Shown here piece by piece: positions 26,551 to 34,791 of a stretch of DNA of 64,000 nucleotides. The number at the start of each line of letters is the position of its first letter. The first letter of the stretch is position 1. The translations under genes and the position numbers were made by a program. The notes below the pieces were generated by a model. The model was not told the origin of the DNA. It did not search any database and saw only the letters and a program-made list of their open reading frames with translations. Origin of the DNA: an uncultured Schlesneria sp. (GTDB lineage: Bacteria > Planctomycetota > Planctomycetia > Planctomycetales > Planctomycetaceae); NCBI GenBank assembly GCA_903840265.1, contig CAIMFH010000113.1, forward strand, positions 1-64,000. The letters are read 5' to 3'.

Positions 26551-27396
26551 CTAGCTGGATAAGCCACCGAAACGACGGTCTCTGGCAGCAAAATCTTGAA
26601 ATGCCTGGTGCAGATCTTCGACGCCAAATTCGGGCCAGCAGCGTTCGGTGACCCAAAGTTCGGCATAACTGATCTGCCAGAGCAGGTAATTACTGATCCG
26701 CATCTCGCCAGCGGTCCGAATGACCAGATCCGGGTCAGACATGCCGGCCGTGTACAAATGGCTGGCATAGACCTCTTCGGTGATCTCTTCTGGTTTGAGT
26801 CGACCGGCAGCGACTTCGTCGGCAATGGCGCGGGCGGCATCGACAAGTTCGCCCCGGCTGCCGTAGTTGACGGCCAGACACAGCCGCATTCCGGTATTGT
26901 CGCGGCTGACATCACAGGTTCGAGCGATTTCATTCAGAACACCGTCACCCAGCCCCTGGCGACGACCGATCACGGCGAACTGCAAGTTTTGGCGAATGAT
27001 CTCGGCCCGCTCTTCGATCAAATATTGCTCAAGCAATTGCATGAGCAGCTTGAGTTCCAGCGGAGGCCGCTTCCAGTTTTCGCTACTGAAGCAATAGAGC
27101 GTAAGTTGTTCGAGGCCCAGGCGCGAGCACTGCTCGACAATCGTGCGGACGGTCGAAACACCGCGACGGTGGCCTTCGATACGTGGTAATCCACGCGATT
27201 GCGCCCACCGTCCGTTGCCATCCATGATGATGGCGACGTGCCGTGGCAGGCGATCCGCTCGAAGACCAAGGGCCAAGACCTGTTCTGCCGTGAAGGGATC
27301 ATCAGCCGATCGACGCGGCGGATTGGTCGGTTGGTGTCCACTCCGAATCAGCGCGGCATCTTCAGCGGCCGTTGTTGAATTCGGAGTCGACTCCAT
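26551..27396 (-). CDS. uppS: isoprenyl transferase (undecaprenyl diphosphate synthase)
   Basis: A 281-residue cis-prenyltransferase that adds isopentenyl units to farnesyl diphosphate to build the C55 carrier lipid for cell-wall and glycan synthesis. Key motifs: HVAIIMDGNGRWAQSRG with the catalytic Asp, GHRRGV, LTLYCFSSENWKRP, and DPDLVIRTAGEMRISNYLLW with the C-terminal YAELWVTERCWPEF. A 40-residue non-conserved extension lies before the catalytic domain. The ATG at 27396 has TGAGG upstream; another ATG is at 27408. cdsA follows and a csrA-like gene precedes it on the same strand. Confidence 0.93.
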   Translation of the reverse strand: MESTPNSTTAAEDAALIRSGHQPTNPPRRSADDPFTAEQVLALGLRADRLPRHVAIIMDGNGRWAQSRGLPRIEGHRRGVSTVRTIVEQCSRLGLEQLTLYCFSSENWKRPPLELKLLMQLLEQYLIEERAEIIRQNLQFAVIGRRQGLGDGVLNEIARTCDVSRDNTGMRLCLAVNYGSRGELVDAARAIADEVAAGRLKPEEITEEVYASHLYTAGMSDPDLVIRTAGEMRISNYLLWQISYAELWVTERCWPEFGVEDLHQAFQDFAARDRRFGGLSS

Positions 27397-27447
27397 TTGC
27401 GGCCTCATCCCGACGGATCGTGCCAGGCGCTGTTCGCGACGGCAGGA

Positions 27448-27711
27448 TCAGGCCATCGGGATCAAACGCGAATCTTCATCTTCAAACGTGAAATCATCGT
27501 CGAACGCATTGCAACTGGAACTGGCTGCAAAATCAATGTCGCAGTCGTTGTCGTCGGAAGAAAGATACAAGACTTCTTCGCGATAGGAAGGCGAGGCATC
27601 GGGATCGATGATCGCCAATCGCACGCAGTCACCCTGGACTTCCAGGACATTGACCTGCACGGTCTGGCCAATCACTAAACCCTCTTCGATACCACGCGTA
27701 TAGACTCGCAT
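27448..27711 (-). CDS. CsrA-like translational regulator with acidic C-terminal tail
   Basis: An 87-residue protein whose first 50 residues align with CsrA: TR at 5-6, GL-VIG (11-15), VNVLEVQG (20-27), VRLAI (30-34) and YREEV (43-47). Arg44, the key RNA-contacting residue of E. coli CsrA, is at the same position. Leu4, also important, is Tyr and Arg7 is Gly. Residues 52-81 form a tail rich in Asp/Glu, with DDNDCDID and FDDDFTFEDED. CsrA normally binds GGA motifs in mRNA leaders; changes in the first strand and the acidic tail may weaken or regulate that. The start has GAGGG seven bases upstream. It precedes uppS by about 50 bases. Confidence 0.75.
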   Translation of the reverse strand: MRVYTRGIEEGLVIGQTVQVNVLEVQGDCVRLAIIDPDASPSYREEVLYLSSDDNDCDIDFAASSSCNAFDDDFTFEDEDSRLIPMA

Positions 27712-28120
27712 CGCGCGCCCTCAATGACTTTGTTCGATCAGATGTGCTTCGACTACTCGGAGTCGATCATGGGGCGACATTCTGCCGAGCAACCATAACG
27801 AGAGCAAGTAGAAAAATGTGACTTCGTGAAACTGAGAAACGAGAGACTTGCATCTCTTGACAGAATGGGTCCGCGCATGACATCAGCATCCTTCAACTTG
27901 ATGTCGACAAGCGTATCGAAAATGCGTCAGCATGTCGGCGAAGAATGAACATTATGAGACAACAGGCGATGTTCATGTCACACTCAGTCAACGTCATCGA
28001 GATGATATCAATCAAGTGATCGTGATGTTCGACGGCCATCGCGGCCGGATCATCAAGAGATTCAGAATCGCCTGTTTTTAAGCCTTATTTTTATTTCATG
28101 AAGATATGAGGGAGTTCGCA
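27712..28120. other. intergenic region between csrA-like and dehydrogenase genes
   Basis: About 410 AT-richer bases between divergent genes. No credible gene or clear RNA fold could be supported. It must contain the upstream signals of both neighbours, including the csrA-like gene. Confidence 0.45.
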
Positions 28121-29122
28121 ATGAAGCTTGTGATTCATCCTGCAGTCGATCAATCGCGATTGACGCGCATTCAAAACGAGGTCCCGTCGATCCATGTTGT
28201 GAATGCCAATAACGTGGATGAAGGGACACGAGAGATCGTCGATGCAGATGCTTTCTTCGGTAAGTTGACTTTGCCGTTGTTGTCGTGCGCGACGAAGCTG
28301 CGCTGGGTTCAATCACCAACAGCAAGTCTGGAACATTATTTATTTCCAGAACTTGTCGCGCATCCTTGTCTGCTGAGCAACATGCGTGGATTGTTTTCTG
28401 ATGTCATTGCCGATCACGTCATGGGGTTCGTGTTGTGCTTTGCCAGAAACCTTCATGTTTATTTCAGACAGCAGCAGGTTGGCCAATGGTCTCCCGTGGG
28501 AGACCGTGGTTATGTCACCGACTTTGTCAGCGCGCCCGGCACGGTCTCTGGAATGGATCGCGCACATCAGCATCTTTCCGATTGCTCTCTGGGTGTCGTT
28601 GGCGTCGGGCATATCGGCGCTGAGATCCTGCGTCGCGCTCACGCCTTTGGAATGAAGCTGAGGGGGATTGATCCCGTCCATCGCAGTGTTCCCGGCGTCC
28701 TCGATAATGTCTGGCCCGTGGAGCGACTTGGCGAACTGCTGGCGGAAAGCGATTACGTTGTGATCGCTGCGCCCCATACGCCCGAGACAGAAAAGCTGTT
28801 CAATCGACGAGTGATTCAGCAGATGAAGTCGACGGGAATTCTGATCAACATCGGTCGCGGGGCGATTGTGCACCTGACGGATCTGGTTGCAGCGCTTCAA
28901 GCGAAGGAGATCGCTGGGGCGGCGCTGGATGTTTGCGAAGTAGAACCGCTACCGCCGGCGCATCCGTTATGGGCCATGCCGAACGTCATCATTACGCCCC
29001 ATGTCGCTGCGGCGTCGACGCACATTGCGGAACGACATCTGGAAACGCTGCTGGAGAATCTTCGACGCTTCGCAAATGGCCAGCCGCCAGCGACTTTGGT
29101 CGACAAGCACAAATGGTATTGA
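28121..29122 (+). CDS. D-2-hydroxyacid dehydrogenase family protein
   Basis: A 333-residue NAD(P)-dependent 2-hydroxyacid dehydrogenase. The Rossmann motif is LGVVGVGHIGAEILRRA, and the three catalytic residues are in place: Arg in ILINIGRGAIV, Glu in DVCEVEPLPPAHPLW, His in VIITPHVAAAS. The N-terminal catalytic subdomain (KLVIHPAVDQSRL) is divergent. This family reduces 2-keto acids or acts on phosphoglycerate-like substrates; the substrate is not predictable here. The ATG at 28121 has GAGGGAG upstream and is preferred over 28106. Monocistronic. Confidence 0.87.
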   Translation: MKLVIHPAVDQSRLTRIQNEVPSIHVVNANNVDEGTREIVDADAFFGKLTLPLLSCATKLRWVQSPTASLEHYLFPELVAHPCLLSNMRGLFSDVIADHVMGFVLCFARNLHVYFRQQQVGQWSPVGDRGYVTDFVSAPGTVSGMDRAHQHLSDCSLGVVGVGHIGAEILRRAHAFGMKLRGIDPVHRSVPGVLDNVWPVERLGELLAESDYVVIAAPHTPETEKLFNRRVIQQMKSTGILINIGRGAIVHLTDLVAALQAKEIAGAALDVCEVEPLPPAHPLWAMPNVIITPHVAAASTHIAERHLETLLENLRRFANGQPPATLVDKHKWY

Positions 29123-29298
29123 TGCATCGCTGTTTCGTGATGGTGGCGTTCTAACCGTTGCAGGCGGAATCGTCTCGCACAGGCAGGATGTTTTACGCAG
29201 ACGGCAGGGTTTCGCTAAGCAGCCGATTCCCGAGTCGCCGATAGTTCTCACTGCAAACTCCAAGGATGAATTACGCCTCTTGATGTGCTGCTGTGACT

Positions 29299-29748
29299 AT
29301 GAATACTGCCATGATGGTCACCCGTGTTTCGCTGTTGTTGGTCGTGACTGGGCTGTTCGCCGGCATGTGGTCGGCGGACAGCCCGGACCTGCGATCGCCT
29401 GCTGAAAAGCAACTTGCGCGTCGCGATTCGACGCCGCGGCTGCTGCTTCAGGCCGCCAAGTCATCGCCGAACGTGGTCAGAACCGTTTCACTGTCCGACC
29501 AGCTGCCATCGATTCCCCTCCCACCGGAGATTGAAGCGGGAACCTATTTGGTCGTTGACCAGACGGGGGCGACTCAGCGGCTGACGATTGAAGCCCGCAA
29601 CACCACTGCGTCAACCAACTTTGTCGCCATCGATCAATACACGGTGCGACAAGGTGATCAGCGTTGGCACTTTATTCGGTTGGACGCGGTGTTGGACCGG
29701 AAGGTGGCCCAGCCGACGCCGCCAGCGCGTGGGGGAGACCTGCGGTAA
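29299..29748 (+). CDS. small secreted protein of unknown function
   Basis: A 149-residue protein with a signal-like N-terminus (MMVTRVSLLLVVTGLFAGMWS) and a mature domain that ends KVAQPTPPARGGDLR. A phrase IEAGTYLVVDQTGATQRLTIE suggests a short beta-rich domain. No family recognised. The last 77 bases overlap the 3' end of the convergent epimerase-like gene, so the two messages are partly complementary. A GTG at 29293 is an alternative start. Confidence 0.6.
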   Translation: MNTAMMVTRVSLLLVVTGLFAGMWSADSPDLRSPAEKQLARRDSTPRLLLQAAKSSPNVVRTVSLSDQLPSIPLPPEIEAGTYLVVDQTGATQRLTIEARNTTASTNFVAIDQYTVRQGDQRWHFIRLDAVLDRKVAQPTPPARGGDLR

Positions 29749-30577
29749 TCGTTGGGAACTTCAGTGCCACCTGCAGTTCTTCTCGCAGACGTTTGTTGCG
29801 GCATCTTTTGTTGATGCCCCCTGATCCGCGACTCGGGCTGCTACCTGGATCGAAACGAGGCGGCGGAGCCCCGACCAGTGAGGCGAGCAAGCCGTAGTAG
29901 TCGGCTCGCGAGATTGGCCGATCGTCGCTGACGAGGTAGGTCTGGTTGGGACTGCCATGGAGTTCGCAGGCGATCACGGCCGCCGCTGCATCGTCGACGT
30001 GAATCAGATTCAGCCATTCGGTGCCGCTACCAGATAGTGTTTCGCCTGATTGAAGAGTCTCGATTCGAGACAGCAGTCTTTCGGGGCCGTAAATACCAGA
30101 TAGTCGCAGGACGTTTGCCTGCGCGACGTTGGCGCGATCGGGAGACGCCGACATCAGCCAGCGTTCTGTCTCCAGGCAACTGACGCCGCCTGGTTGAACG
30201 GGGAGGCAATCCGAAGTTTCATCGACCCATTCGCCGGCGGATTGTCCGTAGACGCTGCTGCTGGAGATGTAAACCAGACGGTCCGCATTGGCAACTCGCG
30301 CGAGCACGTGCTGCAAGCCGGTGAGTTGGACCTGCTGGCGAGATCGGCCCGAGGCCTTCTCGTACCCGACCGCGAACAGGATGGTCTCGACGGCAGGCAA
30401 GTCGGGCAGCGATGCCAGGTCACAGAGATCGCCGATGATCGGGTTGATTCCACGACGGGAGAGTTCGGTCGCTCGCTCCGAGGATCGAGTCAGCGCATGC
30501 ACCTGATGTCCCTGTGCGATCCAAATGTCTGCAACTCGGCCACCCAAGTAACCGCAACCAATGATGAGCTTTTGCAT
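29672..30577 (-). CDS. NAD-dependent epimerase/SDR-like protein (YeeZ type)
   Basis: A 301-residue extended-SDR-like protein. The N-terminus KLIIGCGYLGGRVADIW is the cofactor loop of the YeeZ/NAD-binding Rossmann group (CGYLG), and VYISSSSVYGQSAGEWVDE carries the Ser/Tyr region seen in nucleotide-sugar epimerases. HVDDAAAAVIACEL and YLVSDDRPISRADYY match the C-terminal substrate lobe. The final 20 residues are Pro-rich and look like read-through across the end of the opposite gene. Likely a nucleoside-diphosphate-sugar epimerase relative; substrate unknown. Confidence 0.78.
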   Translation of the reverse strand: MQKLIIGCGYLGGRVADIWIAQGHQVHALTRSSERATELSRRGINPIIGDLCDLASLPDLPAVETILFAVGYEKASGRSRQQVQLTGLQHVLARVANADRLVYISSSSVYGQSAGEWVDETSDCLPVQPGGVSCLETERWLMSASPDRANVAQANVLRLSGIYGPERLLSRIETLQSGETLSGSGTEWLNLIHVDDAAAAVIACELHGSPNQTYLVSDDRPISRADYYGLLASLVGAPPPRFDPGSSPSRGSGGINKRCRNKRLREELQVALKFPTITAGLPHALAASAGPPSGPTPRPTE

Positions 30578-30598
30578 TGGGCTCTCAAACTAAGTGAC

Positions 30599-31081
30599 TT
30601 ATCTTTTGATGGTCGGAGCCAGAAATACTGGCGATGACAGCACCCGTGTCAGGAAAGCTGACACTTCCGGAACCAGGTCATCGCCGCCGACCTGTCGCAA
30701 GACGATGAAATCGCCTGCTGCCAGCAAGGTATGAAGCCAGCGAATCTTGTCGAGTACCTGCCCTTGAAACTTGGTGAGCAGGTCGCCGGTCAGGTCGTGT
30801 CGAAGCAACGCCGTTTCTGTGGTGGATCGTTCGCGACGCAACTGTGCAACCGCATCACCCTGCGTCCGATAGAGCAATCCTTCGACATATCCCCGGCGAA
30901 AACGGCCGACCTCATCGAATTGATACATCATGTCCTGACCAAAATAGATCGATAGCCAACCGACTGCTCGAAACCCAATCACGAGCTTGTCCGATTCCGT
31001 GTTCGGTTTGATTTCGAGTCGCCGGATCAGGGCGACCGCTTCCGCCAGCAGATCCTCGCGGTCACCTTCATTTGTTGCCAT
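30599..31081 (-). CDS. protein of unknown function
   Basis: A 160-residue soluble protein, mostly helical (LLAEAVALIRRLEIK, DAVAQLRRERSTTETALLRHDL, LDKIRWLHTLLAAG). It has no signal peptide and no recognised motif. It is probably cotranscribed with the epimerase-like gene 21 bases downstream on the same strand. The coding frame is long and free of stops where the opposite strand has none of note, which supports a real gene. Confidence 0.6.
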   Translation of the reverse strand: MATNEGDREDLLAEAVALIRRLEIKPNTESDKLVIGFRAVGWLSIYFGQDMMYQFDEVGRFRRGYVEGLLYRTQGDAVAQLRRERSTTETALLRHDLTGDLLTKFQGQVLDKIRWLHTLLAAGDFIVLRQVGGDDLVPEVSAFLTRVLSSPVFLAPTIKR

Positions 31082-31172
31082 ATCTCGATAGGAACTCCCG
31101 AAATTGATCGAAAAATGAAGGGAACCGGCCTCGTGTCATTCTAGAAATCACCGGACGGTATGATATGCTTCC

Positions 31173-31229
31173 GACAGCACTTTTCGGAAATCGGCTCGAT
31201 CTGGTCTCTCCTCAATAGGAAGTGCTGTC
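31173..31229. repeat. 10-base inverted repeat between divergent genes
   Basis: GACAGCACTT (31173-31182) and AAGTGCTGTC (31220-31229) are perfect complements 37 bases apart. It lies in the 234-base gap between a minus-strand gene (start 31081) and the M24-like gene (start 31316). It could be a hairpin, two operator half-sites or a repeat remnant; the sequence does not decide. Confidence 0.5.
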
Positions 31230-31315
31230 ATTTCTGGACATCCTGTCACTCGCCAATAAGATTAAGGCTGCTGGTTCGAGCAGCTCACAATTCTACGTCG
31301 CCCCTATGACCTACC

Positions 31316-32491
31316 ATGAGATCTCGCATGAGCACCACGACGGTTGACTTGTCAGATCCGATGTCCTCAGCAGAATTCGCGGCAGTGGATGCCGACCGAC
31401 TGGGTGAAATTGCTGCTCGCCATCAACGCCTGGCCGAATTCCTGCGTCAAGAGGACTTCGCGGCGGTGCTGCTGCAGCAACCGTCAAACTTTACCTGGTT
31501 CACGGCGGGCGGATCGAACGAACGTGGTGGAGCGACGGGAACCACGGGTTCGCTGTTCGTGACCACGGAAGCTCGCGTGATCGCCTGTACCAATGTGGAC
31601 ACGCCTCAGTTCTTCGAGGCAGAGGTCTGCAACATGGGCTTCCAACTGAAGGAGCGTCCCTGGACGGAGCCGCGCTCGGTGATGTTGTCGGATCTGTGTC
31701 GAGGCCGCCGCGTCGCGAGTGATTCGGGATTCCCCGGGACGACTGACGTTTCGCTACGACTTCCGGGACTGCGTTTGCCATTGTCGGAATACGAAAAGAC
31801 CCGAATTCGAACTGCGGCGAAGTTACTGACACATGCCGTCGAAGCGACCGCGCGCGGGATGACCAAGGGACGGACGGAAGCCGAAATCGCAGGGGAAGTG
31901 TCTCACCGGTTGTTCAAGCATGGGGTTCACCCGGAACGCATCCAAGTCCTAGGTGACGGGCGGGGCTCGCGGTTTCGGCGGTGGAACTTTGATGATTCGC
32001 CAGTGCAGCATTACTGCACGATCTCGGCGGTCGGGCGCTACTGCGGGATGTATGTGGGAGCGGCTCGAACGGTATCGATCGGGCATCCTCCGGATTCGTT
32101 GCTGAAGGCCTTTCAGCCCGCGGCGCTGATCGCTGCGACGGGGATCTACTTCTCACAACCAGAATGGGAACTGTTCGAAGTCTGGAATCGCGTTCATCGT
32201 CTGTATGAGAAATCGGGCGTGGAATCGGAATGGCGACTGGCGGATCAGGCTGAGGTCGTGGAATACGAGTTTGGTGCCGTGCCATTGATGCCGAACAGCG
32301 AATTTCGCCTCACTGCAGGAACGCCATTGTTCTGGCATCCTTCCGTTGGTCCCGCGCTGATGGGTGACACCGTCATGGTGTGCGAACGCGGAATTGAGGT
32401 ATTAACGGCATCATCGGAATGGCCGCTTATTCCGGTTCTAGTGAAGGGAACGACTGTGGATATCCCGGCAATCCTTGTCGTGAATGCATGA
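31316..32491 (+). CDS. M24 peptidase-fold protein, probably catalytically inactive
   Basis: A 391-residue protein with creatinase-like N-domain (RLAEFLRQEDFAAVLLQQ, PSNFTWFTAGGSN) and a pita-bread C-domain. In active M24 enzymes two Asp, a His and two Glu bind two metals. Here the region that should hold the Asp pair reads SAVGRYCGMYVGAARTVSIG, with neither Asp, and the later GH/HE motifs are not recognisable. A Glu remains in MVCERGIEVLT. It is therefore likely a non-peptidase member used for substrate binding or another reaction. ATGs at 31316 and 31328 are both usable. Confidence 0.65.
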   Translation: MRSRMSTTTVDLSDPMSSAEFAAVDADRLGEIAARHQRLAEFLRQEDFAAVLLQQPSNFTWFTAGGSNERGGATGTTGSLFVTTEARVIACTNVDTPQFFEAEVCNMGFQLKERPWTEPRSVMLSDLCRGRRVASDSGFPGTTDVSLRLPGLRLPLSEYEKTRIRTAAKLLTHAVEATARGMTKGRTEAEIAGEVSHRLFKHGVHPERIQVLGDGRGSRFRRWNFDDSPVQHYCTISAVGRYCGMYVGAARTVSIGHPPDSLLKAFQPAALIAATGIYFSQPEWELFEVWNRVHRLYEKSGVESEWRLADQAEVVEYEFGAVPLMPNSEFRLTAGTPLFWHPSVGPALMGDTVMVCERGIEVLTASSEWPLIPVLVKGTTVDIPAILVVNA

Positions 32492-32611
32492 TAGGAAATC
32501 TGCGAAAAACTTGATGATTTTTCGCCGCATGATGCCAATTTGCATCGTAGGCTTCTCCCAACAGACTGCGACAACCCCTGTCGCAACGGATACACAGCCT
32601 GGGAGGTGGCA

Positions 32612-33151
32612 ATGATGCGTCTGACAGTAGCCGATTTGATGACTCAGCGACCCGTGATGGTGTCGCCCCAATGCTCAGCGGATACCGCATTGGAAGTGAT
32701 TTCGCGACACGGCGTCAGCGAAATTTACGTCGCCGACAAACAAGGACGTTTGCTGGGCGTGGTGCCCGACTTCGAACTGCTGAAAGCCGAATTGAGCGGC
32801 GAAGCAGAGGGAGCCACAGTCGAGCAGTTGATGAGTCGCAGCATTCCGGTATTCTCGCCGCAGTCGGATGCCGCCGAAGTGGCGCGTCTGTTTCGCGACG
32901 GTCGCTATAGCCAGTTTCCAGTGGTCAACGCCGGCCGATTGGTGGGCGTGATCACTCGACAGGATGTCATTCGACTGATGGCTGTACTGCGACGGATCGA
33001 TTCGCCAGCAACCACGCGAGACGGAAACAAAGTGAAGGCCCCGAAGATTCTGACCACGAAAAATCGTGCTCGTCTTTCCAAGCCGACCGTCGCAGTTGCT
33101 ACACCGGCCAAGAAGCCGACGCGCCGCGTGACGGCACGGTCGCGCGGCTAG
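32612..33151 (+). CDS. two-CBS-domain protein with basic C-terminal tail
   Basis: A 179-residue protein with two CBS motifs: VADLMTQRPVMVSPQ...GRLLGVVPDFELLKAEL and VEQLMSRSIPVFSPQ...GRLVGVITRQDVIRLM. A tandem pair like this binds adenine nucleotides (AMP, ATP or SAM) as a regulatory sensor. The last 35 residues (KAPKILTTKNRARLSKPTV and onward) are very Lys/Arg/Ala/Pro rich and may bind nucleic acid or another acidic partner. The start has GGAGG seven bases upstream. It stands alone. Confidence 0.85.
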   Translation: MMRLTVADLMTQRPVMVSPQCSADTALEVISRHGVSEIYVADKQGRLLGVVPDFELLKAELSGEAEGATVEQLMSRSIPVFSPQSDAAEVARLFRDGRYSQFPVVNAGRLVGVITRQDVIRLMAVLRRIDSPATTRDGNKVKAPKILTTKNRARLSKPTVAVATPAKKPTRRVTARSRG

Positions 33152-33258
33152 TGCGTGTGCACTTACGTGTCGCGTTGTAACACGGGTTAGACTACGCGGG
33201 TTTCTGCTCGCGGGACGCCACAGTGAGGTGGGATGCGATCTAAGACGATGCCGACCGT

Positions 33259-33699
33259 TTACGACTTGATCTCGAAGATCGCCTCGACTTCGACAGCAGC
33301 TCCCGTCGGAAGCTGCGCGAAGCCGAGGGCGCTGCGAGCATGATATCCGTCGGTCGTTTTCCCGAAGATCTCGTGCAGCAAGTCGGAAGCGCCGTTGATC
33401 ACCAGATGCTGGTCCGTGAACTCCAAGGTGGAGTTCACGCAGCCCAGCAACTTAATAACCTTCAGGCCGTCCAGAGTGCCATGCGCGTTGACGACTGAGC
33501 GCAGGATTTTCACGACACACTCGCGTGCGGCCTGATAGCCCTGTTCGACGGTCATTCCGGATCCGAGCTTGCCTTTCATGTCGCTGACATGGCCGGAAGT
33601 CATCAGGAGATTGCCGGTTCGGATACAGAGATTCAGATACCCGGGTTCGAGTTTGGCAAACGTCAGCCCGAGTTGTTCAGCCTTCTGTTGCGGGGTCAT
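33259..33699 (-). CDS. RidA/YjgF family protein
   Basis: A 146-residue RidA-family protein. Members form trimers and many hydrolyse reactive enamine/imine intermediates from PLP enzymes. The C-terminal block YHARSALGFAQLPTGAAVEVEAIFEI holds the conserved Arg that binds the substrate carboxylate; LLMTSGHVSD and GYQAARECVVKIL match the rest of the fold. The N-terminus LGLTFAKLEPGYLNLCI is of the longer planctomycete/YjgH-like type, so a divergent RidA subfamily is possible. A hairpin-rich segment separates it from the SMP-30 gene upstream of it in transcription. Confidence 0.9.
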   Translation of the reverse strand: MTPQQKAEQLGLTFAKLEPGYLNLCIRTGNLLMTSGHVSDMKGKLGSGMTVEQGYQAARECVVKILRSVVNAHGTLDGLKVIKLLGCVNSTLEFTDQHLVINGASDLLHEIFGKTTDGYHARSALGFAQLPTGAAVEVEAIFEIKS

Positions 33700-33755
33700 G
33701 ATCTTTCCTTCTTAGCTTCGATAGTACTAAGGACAGGTCGGCTAATTGTTTCTTA

Positions 33756-33805
33756 GCGAAGCGGAGCTTCGAAGACTGGCGTTCCCAAGCTGGAGCTTAG
33801 GAACG
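33756..33805. repeat. two adjacent hairpin repeats
   Basis: CGAAGC (33757-33762) pairs with GCTTCG (33766-33771). Next, CGTTCCCAAGCT (33780-33791) pairs with AGCTTAGGAACG (33794-33805) with one mismatch. It lies just after the SMP-30 gene's stop on the minus strand and may act as a terminator or be a dispersed repeat pair. Confidence 0.55.
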
Positions 33806-33823
33806 AGAACAATTATTAGGCCA

Positions 33824-34711
33824 TCACTTCGCGCCCTGCCAGCGCTTCCACGCCAAGCCGGGTTTGTCGACGCGAAACTGCACCAGTCGCGTATGTTCGA
33901 CTTCAGTGACATAGACGGTCCGTCCGTCGGGGCCGCCAAAGCACAGGTTGCTGGGTTGCTTGCCGAGGACGTCGATTTCGTGGAGCTCTTTGGCGTCGGG
34001 ACTGAGGACGACAACCGTTCCCTTCCCATACCGAGTGATGTAGAGGTTTCCTGCGACATCACATCGCATTCCGTCGAAGCCATGATCGGGGAACTCTTTG
34101 AATAGACGCTTATTCGCGAGTGTTCCGTCGTCCTTAATGTCGAAAACCCAGACGTTTCGTTGTGCGGACTCGTTGACGTAGAGCAGCTTTCCATCGGGAC
34201 TGACTTCGATGCCGTTCGTCGTCCCCATGTCGTCAGCGACTTTGGTGACTTTGCCGGCGGTATCAATTTTCCAGATCTGGCCTGAGTTCTGCGGCCAGGC
34301 CGGGTCACTTGCGTACAGCGTTTCGTTCGGCGCGATGGCCAGATCGTTCGGCTGAGCCATCGAATCTTCGTGGGCGAAGACTTCGATTTTCTTGGTCTTC
34401 ATATCGATGCGAAGGACGTTGTGTTCGACGTAGTCCGCCACATACATCCGTCCCTGTTTGTCAAACACGATGCCGTTGCCTGTGCTCTTTCCTGGCAATG
34501 TGACGAAGACTTCCCCCTTGCCGTCCGGAGCGATCTTGCCAATCGTCTGATCCTTGGCAAAGTTCACGGCGTAGATCGATCCGTCCTTACCGCATTGTGG
34601 ACCTTCGATTCCAGCGGTGAACTGTCCTGGTTGTGTGAGTGGCTTGGCGACAAACAAGCCTTCGTCAGCCTGAGCCAGCAACGAACCAAGCAGGACGGTG
34701 GCAATCAGCAT
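33824..34711 (-). CDS. SMP-30/gluconolactonase-like secreted protein
   Basis: A 295-residue exported six-bladed propeller protein. The start at 34711 gives the signal MLIATVLLGSLLAQA; AAGG lies eight bases upstream. Propeller blade motifs include GIVFDKQGRMYVADYVEHN, PNDLAIAPNETLYASDP, GIEVSPDGKLLYVNESAQRN and MRCDVAGNLYITRYGKG. SMP-30/LRE proteins include lactonases with one bound metal ion held by Glu, Asn and Asp. The enzyme substrate is not evident. It lies downstream of the phyH-like gene on the same strand, 80 bases apart, probably one operon. Confidence 0.85.
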   Translation of the reverse strand: MLIATVLLGSLLAQADEGLFVAKPLTQPGQFTAGIEGPQCGKDGSIYAVNFAKDQTIGKIAPDGKGEVFVTLPGKSTGNGIVFDKQGRMYVADYVEHNVLRIDMKTKKIEVFAHEDSMAQPNDLAIAPNETLYASDPAWPQNSGQIWKIDTAGKVTKVADDMGTTNGIEVSPDGKLLYVNESAQRNVWVFDIKDDGTLANKRLFKEFPDHGFDGMRCDVAGNLYITRYGKGTVVVLSPDAKELHEIDVLGKQPSNLCFGGPDGRTVYVTEVEHTRLVQFRVDKPGLAWKRWQGAK

Positions 34712-34791
34712 GGTGACAACCTTCGTAGCGGCGATAAGGTGAATTGTTCGCGAATTGGAAAAGGAGTTGATACACGGGTTAACGTGGCAAT

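Noticed and set aside
31260-31290. Possible tRNA-like sequence (GGTTCGAGC)
   Set aside because: Only a short hairpin GCTGCT/AGCAGC is present; acceptor and anticodon arms are missing.
33742-34308. 188-codon frame on the minus strand
   Set aside because: It overlaps the SMP-30 gene in another frame and the hairpin repeats, with low-complexity Ser/Pro content.
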